Counted from the stretch's first letter, positions 1 to 7,266 are shown. The stretch: DNA of 17,857 nt from Phycisphaerae bacterium (GCA_014380825.1 JACMJD010000360.1:1-17857); one strand, 5' to 3'. Notes: generated by a model not told the origin, from the sequence alone. Program-made: numbers and translations.

Positions 1-1
1 C

Positions 2-187
2 ATGTCGCAGCCGAACGCTGCATCGCCGAACAATACGCCGACGCGATCGAGCCCGCGCAGTCGCGACATCAACCTGCCCGGCGGCGGCGGTGGTGGGGCG
101 ATCGATCCGATCAGCGGCGCGATGCTGATCGGCCTGTCGGTCCTGGCATTCCGAGCAACCCGCGGTCGCAAGGGGGCGCGATCGTGA
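2..187 (+). CDS. 3' end of a protein with a GlyGly-CTERM-like sorting tail (partial)
   Basis: The reading frame is open to the left edge, so this is most likely the C-terminus of a longer exported protein; the ATG at position 2 need not be the start. The visible 61 residues are a Ser/Thr/Pro/Asn-rich linker, then a run of six Gly (residues 27-32), a hydrophobic stretch (about 37-50) and a basic end (R-A-T-R-G-R-K). Gly-rich motif, membrane helix and positive tail is the layout of GlyGly-CTERM signals, which rhombosortases recognise. The next gene is a rhombosortase and its GTG start overlaps this stop (GTGA at 184-187), so the two are probably translationally coupled. Known: GlyGly-CTERM proteins and rhombosortases occur together. 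Inferred: this is the local substrate. Alternative: a simple C-terminal membrane anchor. Confidence 0.55.
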   Translation: MSQPNAASPNNTPTRSSPRSRDINLPGGGGGGAIDPISGAMLIGLSVLAFRATRGRKGARS

Positions 188-801
188 ACGCTAGCGCGCG
201 ACGTCTGACTCCCTCTCCCGGCCCGCCGGGAGAGGGAGCGCCGTGGATAACGCTCGCGCTGGTTGCCTGCGCATCGCTCATTCACGCGTCAACCAGCGTT
301 CAATCAGCGCTGCAATTCGACCGCCATGCCGTCGCCTCCGGCGAGTTCTGGCGAATCGTCACCGGACACTTCACGCACTGGTCGGTCAATCATCTGTTGT
401 GGGATCTGGCAGTCTTCGTCGCGCTCGGCACGGTGTGCGAGCGACTCGGTCGTGCCAGAATGATTTGGACGATCGCATCGTCGATCCTAATGATCTCGTT
501 CTTTGCGGCACCGCGACTGCCGACGTATCGCGGATTGAGCGGCATCGATTCGGCGCTCTTCGTGCTTCTTGCCGTCACGCTGCGCCGGGAACGACCGCTT
601 GTTGTTTCACTCCTGCTCGCCGCCTTCGCGTTCAAATCGTGTTACGAGCTGGCAACCGGCCACACGTTTTTTGTCGACAATGCCGCGTCCGGTTTCGTCC
701 CGGTTCCGCTCGCTCACATTATCGGCGGCATTTGCGGGGCGATCGTCGGGCTCTTGCCGTTCGCACAATCGCGCCCGCCGATTACAATCGCGCGGACATG
801 A
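184..801 (+). CDS. rrtA: Rhombosortase-type rhomboid intramembrane serine protease
   Basis: A 205-aa polytopic membrane protein of the rhomboid superfamily. Visible signatures are FWRIVTGHFTHWSVNHLLWD (residues 55-74), the serine loop YRGLSG with putative nucleophile S119, and a late His in PLAHIIGG (H178), the expected Ser/His dyad. The short size, the H-x-x-H-x(4)-NHLLWD block and the RGLSG loop fit rhombosortase better than housekeeping GlpG. The family cleaves C-terminal GlyGly-CTERM tails at the inner membrane. The GTG start at 184 overlaps the stop of the tail-bearing gene, and the stop overlaps the next gene's ATG (ATGA, 798-801). Residues 9-18 are encoded by a perfect palindromic repeat, so the N-terminus appears to have been extended or altered by a repeat insertion; no in-frame ATG, GTG or TTG follows the repeat until well into the fold. 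Confidence 0.78.
   Translation: MNASARRLTPSPGPPGEGAPWITLALVACASLIHASTSVQSALQFDRHAVASGEFWRIVTGHFTHWSVNHLLWDLAVFVALGTVCERLGRARMIWTIASSILMISFFAAPRLPTYRGLSGIDSALFVLLAVTLRRERPLVVSLLLAAFAFKSCYELATGHTFFVDNAASGFVPVPLAHIIGGICGAIVGLLPFAQSRPPITIART
209..238. repeat. Perfect palindromic repeat (CCCTCTCCC/GGGAGAGGG type)
   Basis: Two 14-nt arms (209-222 and 225-238) are exact reverse complements separated by CC. The unit resembles short G/C-rich palindromes that are dispersed in many bacterial genomes and translate as SPSPG..GEG-like peptides. Here it lies inside the rhombosortase coding sequence and is read as TPSPGPPGEG. It would form a very stable hairpin about 20 nt after the start codon. Confidence 0.75.
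783..788 (+). promoter_or_regulatory. Candidate -10 box (TACAAT) for the branching enzyme
   Basis: TACAAT ends 9 nt before the ATG at 798, inside the end of the rhombosortase gene. A TTCGCA at 760-765 with a 17-nt spacer is a 4/6 match to a -35 element. If used, transcription would start within a few bases of the ATG. This is one of several such boxes in the window. Confidence 0.35.
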
Positions 802-2849
802 CTCGTCTGCAAACCGAACCCGACGGAACGGGAATCGTCCGCCTTGATCCGATGCTCGGCCCATACTCCGGGCAGCTGCGCGATCGCTACAACTATTACC
901 GCCACGTAAAAAGCCGCATTGATCAGACCGGGGGCCTGCTCGGGCCGATCAGTCTGGGGCACAATCATTTCGGCTTCAACCGCGGCGAACTGTATGACAA
1001 GCCGGGCGTATGGTATCGCGAGTGGGCCCCGGGGGCGCTGCAGCTTCGACTCATCGGCGACTTCAACAACTGGGATCGTTTCGACTGCCCGCTCGTTCGC
1101 GATCAGTACGGCGTCTGGGCGATTTTTCTGCCGGATGACAAATACGCGAACAGGCTCGTACACGGATCGCGCGTGAAGGTGACGGTCGTCAAAGAGAGCA
1201 GCGAGTCGGTGGATCGAATTCCCGCGTACATCCGCCGATCGATCCAGGAGCCGGACAATCAGTTCATTGGACAATATTGGAATCCGCCGACGCCGTATGA
1301 ATTTGAAAACGCGCGGCCCGCGGTGCAAGGCGGCCTGCGAATTTACGAAGCGCACGTCGGCATGGCGCAGGAAGATCGCAAGGTCGGCTCGTACAACGAA
1401 TTCACCGCCAACATTCTGCCGCGCATCGCCAAGCTGGGTTACAACGCGATCCAGTTGATGGCCATCCAGGAACATCCTTATTACGGATCGTTCGGCTATC
1501 ACGTGAGCAATTTTTTCGCGCCGTCATCTCGCTTCGGCACGCCGGAAGAACTGAAACATCTGATCGATGTCGCGCACGGACTGGGGCTGCGCGTGCTGCT
1601 CGACTTAGTGCATTCACATTCCGTGAAGAACACGCAGGAAGGGTTGAACCAATTCGACGGCACCGATCATCAGTACTTCCACGGCCCGCCACGCGGGATT
1701 CATTCGCTGTGGGATTCGATGCTGTTCGATTACAGCAAGTACGAGGTCCAAAGGTTCCTGTTGAGCAATTGCCGCTACTGGCTGGAAGACTTTCACTTCG
1801 ATGGTTTTCGCTTCGACGGCGTGACCAGCATGATGTACCTCGATCACGGGATGGCCCGCACGTTCAACAGCTACGACGATTACTTCGGCGGCAATATCGA
1901 TCGCGACGCCGTCGCATATCTTCAGCTCGCGAACACGCTGATTCACGATCTCGATACCGAAACGACGACGGTGGCCGAGGATGTCAGCGGCATGATCGGC
2001 ATGGCCCGACCAGTTGATGAGGGCGGGATCGGTTTCGATTATCGCCTCGCGATGGGCGTGCCGGATTACTGGGTCAAGCTGCTCAAAGAACAGAAGGACG
2101 AAGAGTGGAACCTGGGCGCGCTCTGGCACACGCTGCTGAACCGGCGCGTTGGCGAGAAGCACGTCGGCTACGCCGAGTCGCACGATCAGGCACTGGTGGG
2201 CGACAAGACGCTCGCGTTCCGCATGATGGACGCGGCGATGTACTGGCAGATGGATCACAACAGCCAGTCGCACGTGATCGACCGCGGCGTCGCGCTGCAC
2301 AAGATGATGCGGCTGGTCACGTTCTCACTTTCCGGCGAAGCGTACCTGAACTTCATGGGCAACGAGTTTGGCCACCCCGAGTGGATCGACTTTCCGCGCG
2401 AGGGAAACAACTTCAGTTACCAATACGCGCGACGCCAATGGTCGCTGGTCGATTCACAGTTCCTGCGATACCAGGGTCTGGCAAAATTCGATTCAGCGAT
2501 GATGCACGTCGATGAGAGATTCGGTCTCCTGACCGATCCGTTCATCGAGCAACTGCACATCCACGAAGACCAAAAGCAGCTCATCTACCGCCGCGGGCCG
2601 CTAGTGTTCATATTCAATTTCCATCCGACGAACAGTTACAGCGACTGGCGAATCCCGGTGCCGGATCCGATCGATTATCAGATGATCCTAAGCACCGACA
2701 ACAAAGACTTCGCCGGGCATGGTTTGGTGCAGGAGAACCAGCGTTTCGTCTGGCAACCGATCCCGACGCACGGGAGGAAGCAGAGCATTCAGGTATATGT
2801 CCCTGCGCGGAGCGCGATCGTGTTGGCGCCGGCGAATCGTCTCTCATAA
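798..2849 (+). CDS. glgB: 1,4-alpha-glucan branching enzyme, eukaryote-like GH13_8 type
   Basis: A 683-aa enzyme that makes alpha-1,6 branches in glycogen. The N-terminal CBM48-like domain (EWAPGALQLRLIGDFNNWDR) leads into a GH13 barrel. Catalytic residues are visible: nucleophile D340 in FDGFRFDGV, acid/base E394 in VAEDVSG, and D463 in YAESHDQ. RIYEAHVG, LGYNAIQLMAIQEH, FDGTDHQYFHGPPRG, EDVSGM, GFDYRLAMG, YLNFMGNEFGHPEWIDFPR and a C-terminal FIFNFHPTNSYSDWRIP match animal/fungal GBE1 over the whole length better than the classical bacterial GlgB. The frame stays open upstream to 243, but that part is shadow of the rhombosortase gene. The ATG at 798 was chosen because it forms ATGA with the previous stop and opens a natural N-terminus. 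Cytoplasmic; glycogen metabolism. Confidence 0.95.
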   Translation: MTRLQTEPDGTGIVRLDPMLGPYSGQLRDRYNYYRHVKSRIDQTGGLLGPISLGHNHFGFNRGELYDKPGVWYREWAPGALQLRLIGDFNNWDRFDCPLVRDQYGVWAIFLPDDKYANRLVHGSRVKVTVVKESSESVDRIPAYIRRSIQEPDNQFIGQYWNPPTPYEFENARPAVQGGLRIYEAHVGMAQEDRKVGSYNEFTANILPRIAKLGYNAIQLMAIQEHPYYGSFGYHVSNFFAPSSRFGTPEELKHLIDVAHGLGLRVLLDLVHSHSVKNTQEGLNQFDGTDHQYFHGPPRGIHSLWDSMLFDYSKYEVQRFLLSNCRYWLEDFHFDGFRFDGVTSMMYLDHGMARTFNSYDDYFGGNIDRDAVAYLQLANTLIHDLDTETTTVAEDVSGMIGMARPVDEGGIGFDYRLAMGVPDYWVKLLKEQKDEEWNLGALWHTLLNRRVGEKHVGYAESHDQALVGDKTLAFRMMDAAMYWQMDHNSQSHVIDRGVALHKMMRLVTFSLSGEAYLNFMGNEFGHPEWIDFPREGNNFSYQYARRQWSLVDSQFLRYQGLAKFDSAMMHVDERFGLLTDPFIEQLHIHEDQKQLIYRRGPLVFIFNFHPTNSYSDWRIPVPDPIDYQMILSTDNKDFAGHGLVQENQRFVWQPIPTHGRKQSIQVYVPARSAIVLAPANRLS

Positions 2850-2852
2850 CGA

Positions 2853-3575
2853 GTGTCGGACTGGACAGTGCGAAGAGTGCACGCGACGTTTATGCGTGCG
2901 GTCGTCACCTGTATTCGCAACCGAGCTCGCGAGGTCGGCAATCGCTCCCGACGTCTGGTGCGAACGTTGCCAGCGGTGCTCGCCATCTTCATCGCGGCGC
3001 TATGGGTACGCAGTTATTTCGCCTTCGATGAGCTTGCATGCACTAAGCGTACGCGCCCCCCCACGGCGCGAATGATTCGATCCTCTATGTCGATCCGCCG
3101 CGAACGGATGCCCATGTCGCGACGTTTGACGCCTACCGCGGTAGATGGTCGATGCACCTCCGCAACTATCGATCAAACGGATGGATCGCTGAGCCATATG
3201 TTGCGCCGGGATCGCGACATTTCATTGACGTGGGCCGCGAGCGATCAGGATCAGTTCAAACCGCGCCCCTGGTTCCGCGAACTCATAAGATTCAGTTACA
3301 AGCGCCAGATCAGCGCTGGAGAAACCGCCTTTGACTTGACGGCGCCTTACTGGCTACCGCTGGTCGCGACAGCGATCCCGTTGATGGTGCGTGCGCTACG
3401 AGTACGCCGCCTCCGCACTATGCGGCGCTTCGGATTGTGCTTGTGTTGCGGCTATGACCTGCGAGCGTCGCCAGACCGCTGTCCGGAATGCGGCACCTGG
3501 CGCGAAGCGACGAGCGAAGCAAGCGCGCCGATGCGACAGCCGTTTCACGCGTGTGTGTATACTTCTCCGCAATGA
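2853..3575 (+). CDS. Small membrane protein with C-terminal GYDLRASPDRCPECG zinc ribbon, probably frame-disrupted
   Basis: Function unknown. An N-terminal helix (LPAVLAIFIAALWVRSYFAF) and a second helix (PYWLPLVATAIPLMV) precede a C-terminal four-Cys ribbon, CLCCGYDLRASPDRCPECG. This layout is common among short hypothetical proteins of Phycisphaerae. The middle (about 3060-3240) reads as an Arg/Met-rich, unnatural peptide in this frame, whereas the frame starting at 3047 gives a plausible protein-like sequence (ANDSILYVDPPRTDAHVATF...). That frame has a stop at 3044-3046, so the shift would have to fall between 3047 and the seven-C run at 3056-3062, with a compensating shift back near 3240-3290. 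It could be a degraded gene or a sequencing artefact. GTG 2853 lies 3 nt after the branching-enzyme stop; ATG 2892 is an alternative start. The stop overlaps the lipB ATG (ATGA). Confidence 0.55.
   Translation: MSDWTVRRVHATFMRAVVTCIRNRAREVGNRSRRLVRTLPAVLAIFIAALWVRSYFAFDELACTKRTRPPTARMIRSSMSIRRERMPMSRRLTPTAVDGRCTSATIDQTDGSLSHMLRRDRDISLTWAASDQDQFKPRPWFRELIRFSYKRQISAGETAFDLTAPYWLPLVATAIPLMVRALRVRRLRTMRRFGLCLCCGYDLRASPDRCPECGTWREATSEASAPMRQPFHACVYTSPQ
3558..3563 (+). promoter_or_regulatory. Candidate -10 box (TATACT) for lipB
   Basis: TATACT stands 8 nt before the lipB ATG at 3572, within the end of the upstream gene. No convincing -35 element and no Shine-Dalgarno sequence is seen, which fits a leaderless or near-leaderless transcript. 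Confidence 0.4.
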
Positions 3576-4243
3576 AGTTGATCGACTTGGGACCACTCGG
3601 GTATCGCGACGCTTGGAAGCGTCAAGAGGACGCGCACGCCGAGGTGGTTGCGGGTGCGGAAGAACAATTGCTGCTGGTCGAGCACCCGCCTGTTATCACA
3701 TTCGGTCGCCGCGCGGAGATCGCCGGGCAGAAGAATCTGATCACACCGCGGGAGATGCTTTCAATGCTCGGCGTTGAAATCATCCAATCCGATCGCGGTG
3801 GCGATGTCACGTTTCACGGGCCCGGACAAATCGTGGCGTATCCGATCGTTCGGCTGAACGATCACGGCTTAAGCGTGGGCGGGTTTGTGCGACGACTCGA
3901 AGAGACGGTCATCGCAACGCTCAAATCGTTCCATATTCCGGCACAGAAAGATGATTGCGCGATCGGCGTGTGGGCGCCGAATCCCGACGGCGCACTCGCC
4001 AAGATCTGCGCGCTCGGCGTACGCATTCGTCGCGGCGTTTCACTCCACGGCATCGCGCTGAACGTCACGATCGATCTCACGTATTTCAAGCTCATTATCC
4101 CGTGCGGACTAACCGGCCGAGCTGTGACGTCGATGAAACAACTGCTGGGCCACGCGACGCCGCCGATCGATCTCGTCAAGGCTCGGCTCGCCGAGCGGAT
4201 GCTTGAAGCCTTCGGCGGTCGCGCCGCGACGCGATCGACGTGA
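3572..4243 (+). CDS. lipB: Octanoyl-[ACP]:protein N-octanoyltransferase LipB
   Basis: A 223-aa cytoplasmic enzyme that moves octanoate from acyl carrier protein to lipoyl domains of 2-oxoacid dehydrogenases and the glycine cleavage H protein. Signatures: VEHPPVITFGRR, the substrate-binding SDRGGDVTFHGPGQ (73-86), K144 in LAKICALGVRI, the SLHGIALNV block, and the thioester Cys C178 in IIPCGLTGR. The Lys/Cys pair is the known catalytic dyad. Length is normal for the family. The frame is open further upstream, but ATG 3572 starts at the conserved MKLIDLG and overlaps the previous stop. The lipA partner is not in the window. Confidence 0.96.
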   Translation: MKLIDLGPLGYRDAWKRQEDAHAEVVAGAEEQLLLVEHPPVITFGRRAEIAGQKNLITPREMLSMLGVEIIQSDRGGDVTFHGPGQIVAYPIVRLNDHGLSVGGFVRRLEETVIATLKSFHIPAQKDDCAIGVWAPNPDGALAKICALGVRIRRGVSLHGIALNVTIDLTYFKLIIPCGLTGRAVTSMKQLLGHATPPIDLVKARLAERMLEAFGGRAATRST

Positions 4244-4258
4244 TACAACTATTCCGCT

Positions 4259-5878
4259 GTGAACGCATCCCGCCCGATACTTCAAACGACACCGTGGACG
4301 CCGATCATTCTGGCGGCGGCGCTCGCGATGAGCCTGCAACTGATCGCCACCGCGCGCTACGGCGCGGGGCTGTCGCCGGACTCTGCCGTCTATCTCCAAT
4401 CCGCGCGCCAGCTCGCCAGCGGGAAAGGCTTCACGCAACTTTTCGCGGATCCGGGTCATCCGAACAAGGTTGTGCCGGTCACGTGGTTTCCGCCGGCTTA
4501 TCCGGCGCTGCTGGCGCTGGGGATGAAGCTCGGGATCGATCCGATCCAAGTCGCGCGATACTCGGCCGCCGTGCTGCTCGGGTTGTACGTTGCATTGGCG
4601 ACCACCGTGGTCTCGCGCGCGACGCGGTCGATGAAGATCACCGCCATCGCAGCGCTGACGATTTGCATCACGACAGATCAGCTCGAAGCGTTTTCATTCG
4701 CGCTTTCCGAACCCCTGTTCAATGTCGCGTTGCTGCTGGCGTTGATCGCGCTGGCGCGGTTCATCGAACGGCCCAGGACGATCCTGCTATTCGCGGCTGC
4801 GATCTGCGTCTCGATTGCAGGGATGACGCGGTACATCGGACTTATCCTCGCGCCGATGGGCGCGCTGATCCTCATCTTGTCGCAACCACGCATGCCGCCT
4901 GCGCGTCGCGCTGTCCAAGCGGGCCTGTTCTTCCTGGTCGCGATTGGCGCGAACATCGCCTGGTTCTTCCGCAACGCCGGCGCGGGTGGAACGTCAACCG
5001 GGCGAACGATCGAGTGGCACCCGGTCAACTGGTCACACGGCCAAGCGCTCGTCGCGGTGATGGGCCGATGGATCGCGCCGGAGTTTCTCGCGCCGCACGT
5101 GTGGTGGCTGATTGCGCTAATCGTCGCAATCATCGCGGTGTTCACGCCCGCCGCCGTAACGGAGCCGGAAGCCGTCGTACCTGCAAGACAACCGTCCAGC
5201 ATTGCGCTCGTCTTCGGAGCGTTCGCGCCGACGTATCTTCTCGGACTGGCACTTTCAATCTCGTGGATCGACGCCGCAACACCGATTGATTATCGATTGC
5301 TGTCGCCATTGGTTGTCCCGCTGGTGGTGCTTGGCGCGATCGCGGTTCATCGATCGCGCGGGCGCGGGCGATTCGCGATGGTCGTGCCGATCATCGCGAT
5401 CGCGATGCTCGCGACGAATCTGCTGCGCACGCCGTCGTGGGTGTGGAGCGCGAATCGCATCGGCGGGAGGTTGGCGTACGCGTCGATACGGTGGGAGAAG
5501 TCGCCCGTGATGCGGATTCTCCGCGACGTGCCGAGCGATCTGCCGATCTGGACAAACGTGCCCGATGCGACGTCGCTGCACGCGCGACGCGTGGACACGC
5601 TGATCCCATCCGGCTATTCGCGCGACGGCAAGCAGCCGCGCGAAGACTATCCGGCCGGCATCGAATCGCTGCGCGAATGGATCCTGAACAACGGCGGCGC
5701 CGTCGTGCTGTTCGAGGGCCCGCTGCGGCGCAGCATGCCCAAGGCGGCGGACCTGACTCGCGATCTGCACGAGCTCGTACGCATCGAATATCTCCCCGAT
5801 GCGATCATCTGGGCGCACCCCTCGGCAGTGAAGTACTTTCCCGCGGCCCGGAATCCGCGCACAATCCCGGGTAGATGA
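4259..5878 (+). CDS. Polytopic membrane glycosyltransferase, GT-C / PMT (GT39)-like
   Basis: A 539-aa protein with roughly ten membrane helices and a soluble C-terminal part (about 400-539). The first loop carries LSPDSAVYLQSARQLASGKG, with D41 at the position of the catalytic Asp of GT-C enzymes, followed by TWFPPAYPALLAL, the typical second-loop motif. Such enzymes use polyprenyl-phosphate sugars to modify lipids or exported proteins on the outer face of the inner membrane; the acceptor here is unknown. The GTG start lies 15 nt after lipB with no clear Shine-Dalgarno site; a TACAAC box sits 9 nt before it. Its stop overlaps the start of the next gene, the CPBP protease (ATGA 5875-5878), which suggests that the two work together. 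Confidence 0.72.
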   Translation: MNASRPILQTTPWTPIILAAALAMSLQLIATARYGAGLSPDSAVYLQSARQLASGKGFTQLFADPGHPNKVVPVTWFPPAYPALLALGMKLGIDPIQVARYSAAVLLGLYVALATTVVSRATRSMKITAIAALTICITTDQLEAFSFALSEPLFNVALLLALIALARFIERPRTILLFAAAICVSIAGMTRYIGLILAPMGALILILSQPRMPPARRAVQAGLFFLVAIGANIAWFFRNAGAGGTSTGRTIEWHPVNWSHGQALVAVMGRWIAPEFLAPHVWWLIALIVAIIAVFTPAAVTEPEAVVPARQPSSIALVFGAFAPTYLLGLALSISWIDAATPIDYRLLSPLVVPLVVLGAIAVHRSRGRGRFAMVVPIIAIAMLATNLLRTPSWVWSANRIGGRLAYASIRWEKSPVMRILRDVPSDLPIWTNVPDATSLHARRVDTLIPSGYSRDGKQPREDYPAGIESLREWILNNGGAVVLFEGPLRRSMPKAADLTRDLHELVRIEYLPDAIIWAHPSAVKYFPAARNPRTIPGR

Positions 5879-6630
5879 CGAGCCAACCCGCCCCCAAACC
5901 CGCAGCGCCTCGCAAATCGAAATCCACGCGCGACGTCAATACGCTGGACTACGAGCCGCGCGCCGACACCAAACGCATCTCCGACGATCTCGCCTACGTC
6001 GCGCCCATGGCCACGTTCCTCGCGTTCACGTGGATCGGCGGGCAGTGGAAATCGCTCTACCCGGCCAGCTACGTCGCCAAGGCGATCATCGTCGCGATCA
6101 TGCTGTTCGCGTTCCGCAAGCACTACACGAAAATCCGCTGGAACCACTGGTGGCTGGGCGTGATCGTCGGCGTGATCGGCATCTTCCAGTGGATAGGAAT
6201 GCAGCTTTGGCTCCAGAAGCATTTCGAGTTTTTCAAACCATCGCCCGATGTGTTCAACCCGTTCGACACCTTCGCCACGCCGGCCTTGCTGTGGTCGTTC
6301 ATCTTGATCCGCATCGCCAGCGCGACGCTGGTCGTGCCAGTGATGGAAGAGCTGTTCTGGCGAGATTACCTCTGGCGATACATCCTCGCGCCAAACGATT
6401 TCAAGCTCGCCAAAGTTGGTGAGCGAAACTGGATGCCCTTCGTCATCGTCAGTGGCGCCTTCGCGCTGGTCCATGGCAACTGGTGGCTGACCGCCATCGT
6501 CTGGGCGGTGATGATCGGCGCCCTGCTGGTGTACACGAAGAGCCTGGGCGCGTGCATCATCGCCCACGGCGTGACTAACCTTCTGCTGGCGCTGTACGTG
6601 CTGAGAACGAAGGATTGGGCGTTCTGGTAA
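5875..6630 (+). CDS. CPBP (CAAX-like) intramembrane protease, exosortase-associated type
   Basis: A 251-aa membrane protein. After a Lys/Pro-rich cytoplasmic N-terminus come helices and the three CPBP motifs: EELFWR (E158, E159, R163), FALVH (H200) and AHGVTN (H231, N235). The arrangement EELFWRDYLWR...DF...FALVHGNWWL...AHGVTNLLLALYVL...DWAFW closely resembles the family named CAAX prenyl protease-related protein in PEP-CTERM/exosortase systems (TIGR03008, from memory). Glutamic CPBP proteases in several bacteria act as sortase-like C-terminal processing enzymes. No exosortase is in the window; the coupled neighbour is a GT-C glycosyltransferase. Substrate unknown. All catalytic residues are present, so it should be active. 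Confidence 0.85.
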   Translation: MTSQPAPKPAAPRKSKSTRDVNTLDYEPRADTKRISDDLAYVAPMATFLAFTWIGGQWKSLYPASYVAKAIIVAIMLFAFRKHYTKIRWNHWWLGVIVGVIGIFQWIGMQLWLQKHFEFFKPSPDVFNPFDTFATPALLWSFILIRIASATLVVPVMEELFWRDYLWRYILAPNDFKLAKVGERNWMPFVIVSGAFALVHGNWWLTAIVWAVMIGALLVYTKSLGACIIAHGVTNLLLALYVLRTKDWAFW

Positions 6631-6667
6631 GCCCGGACTTGTTGCAATGTTGGACGAGGTCAACCGC

Positions 6668-6934
6668 ATGGAATTCAAACCTACCGAAGACAGTGAGCAG
6701 TTCATCGAATCCAAGATTCACTCGGGTCAGTACAAGTCCGCCGATGGAGTTGTGAACGCGGCGCTTTCGCTGCTCCGCGATCAGGAAGAATTGTCTGGCT
6801 CCGATCTCGATGAACTTCGATCGGAGATCAACAAGGGACTTGAACAATCCCGAGCCGGGCAAAGCATGCCGCTCGACATGGGTTCGATTCGCGCGGAAAT
6901 CCGCCGACGACGCGATCAGCGGAAAACTGCCTGA
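6668..6934 (+). CDS. ParD-like ribbon-helix-helix antitoxin
   Basis: An 88-aa protein that starts MEFKPTEDSEQFIESKIHSG and continues YKSADGVVNAALSLLRDQEE, the ribbon-helix-helix DNA-binding fold of ParD/CC2985-type antitoxins. The charged C-terminal half is the expected toxin-binding tail. An in-frame ATG at 6647 would add seven residues; ATG 6668 is preferred because GAGG lies 8 nt upstream and the family normally begins at the beta strand. It overlaps the toxin start by one base (TGATG), the usual arrangement for a type II pair. Expected to repress its own promoter together with the toxin. Confidence 0.85.
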   Translation: MEFKPTEDSEQFIESKIHSGQYKSADGVVNAALSLLRDQEELSGSDLDELRSEINKGLEQSRAGQSMPLDMGSIRAEIRRRRDQRKTA

Positions 6935-7233
6935 TGCTCGCGCGCGTGCTTATCACGCCCGTAGCATCGCTCGATTTGGTCGAGTTCGGCCTTTACATCG
7001 CGGAAGACAGTCCAACAGATTCGGAAAGATTCCTCGCCAAATTAGAGGATGCAATGGGGCGACTCGCGGAATTTCCGGGCATGGGTCAGATGCGCAGTGA
7101 ACTGTCACCGGATCTCCGCAGCTTCCCACTAGGCAACTACCTCATCTTCTACTTGCGTCTAAATGACGGGATAACAGTCATTCGTGTCCTACACGGCGCC
7201 GGGGATATTCGTAGGCTGTTTCGGCGGTCGTGA
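6934..7233 (+). CDS. ParE/RelE-family toxin
   Basis: A 99-aa basic protein of the ParE/RelE superfamily. It shows the N-terminal ITPVASLDLVEFGLYIAE helix region, FPGMGQMRSEL, and the C-terminal LRSFPLGNYLIFYLR with VIRVLHGAGDIRRLF, which is the typical ParE signature. ParE toxins inhibit DNA gyrase and RelE toxins cleave mRNA; the FPGMG...LRSFPLGNYLIFY pattern favours ParE. Start codon overlaps the antitoxin stop by one base. The gene is full length and appears intact. Confidence 0.87.
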   Translation: MLARVLITPVASLDLVEFGLYIAEDSPTDSERFLAKLEDAMGRLAEFPGMGQMRSELSPDLRSFPLGNYLIFYLRLNDGITVIRVLHGAGDIRRLFRRS

Positions 7234-7252
7234 TCGACAGCTAGCGCACGCG

Positions 7253-7258
7253 TATGAT
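7253..7258 (+). promoter_or_regulatory. Candidate -10 box (TATGAT) for the cysteine-desulfurase-like gene
   Basis: TATGAT ends 8 nt before the ATG at 7267, in the short gap after the toxin gene. There is no Shine-Dalgarno sequence in between. TCGACA at 7234-7239 resembles a -35 element, but the 13-nt spacer is too short. Confidence 0.35.
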
Positions 7259-7266
7259 TGAACCAA

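Noticed and set aside
243..797. Upstream extension of the branching-enzyme frame
   Set aside because: Arg/His/Cys-rich shadow of the rhombosortase gene; the real start at 798 forms ATGA with the previous stop.
4240..5289. 349-codon plus-strand frame inside the glycosyltransferase gene
   Set aside because: Arg/Asp-rich shadow translation with no membrane helices; the 4259-5878 frame shows clear GT-C motifs.
5647..6714. 355-codon minus-strand frame opposite the CPBP protease
   Set aside because: Asp/Arg/His-rich shadow composition; the plus strand carries all three CPBP motifs.
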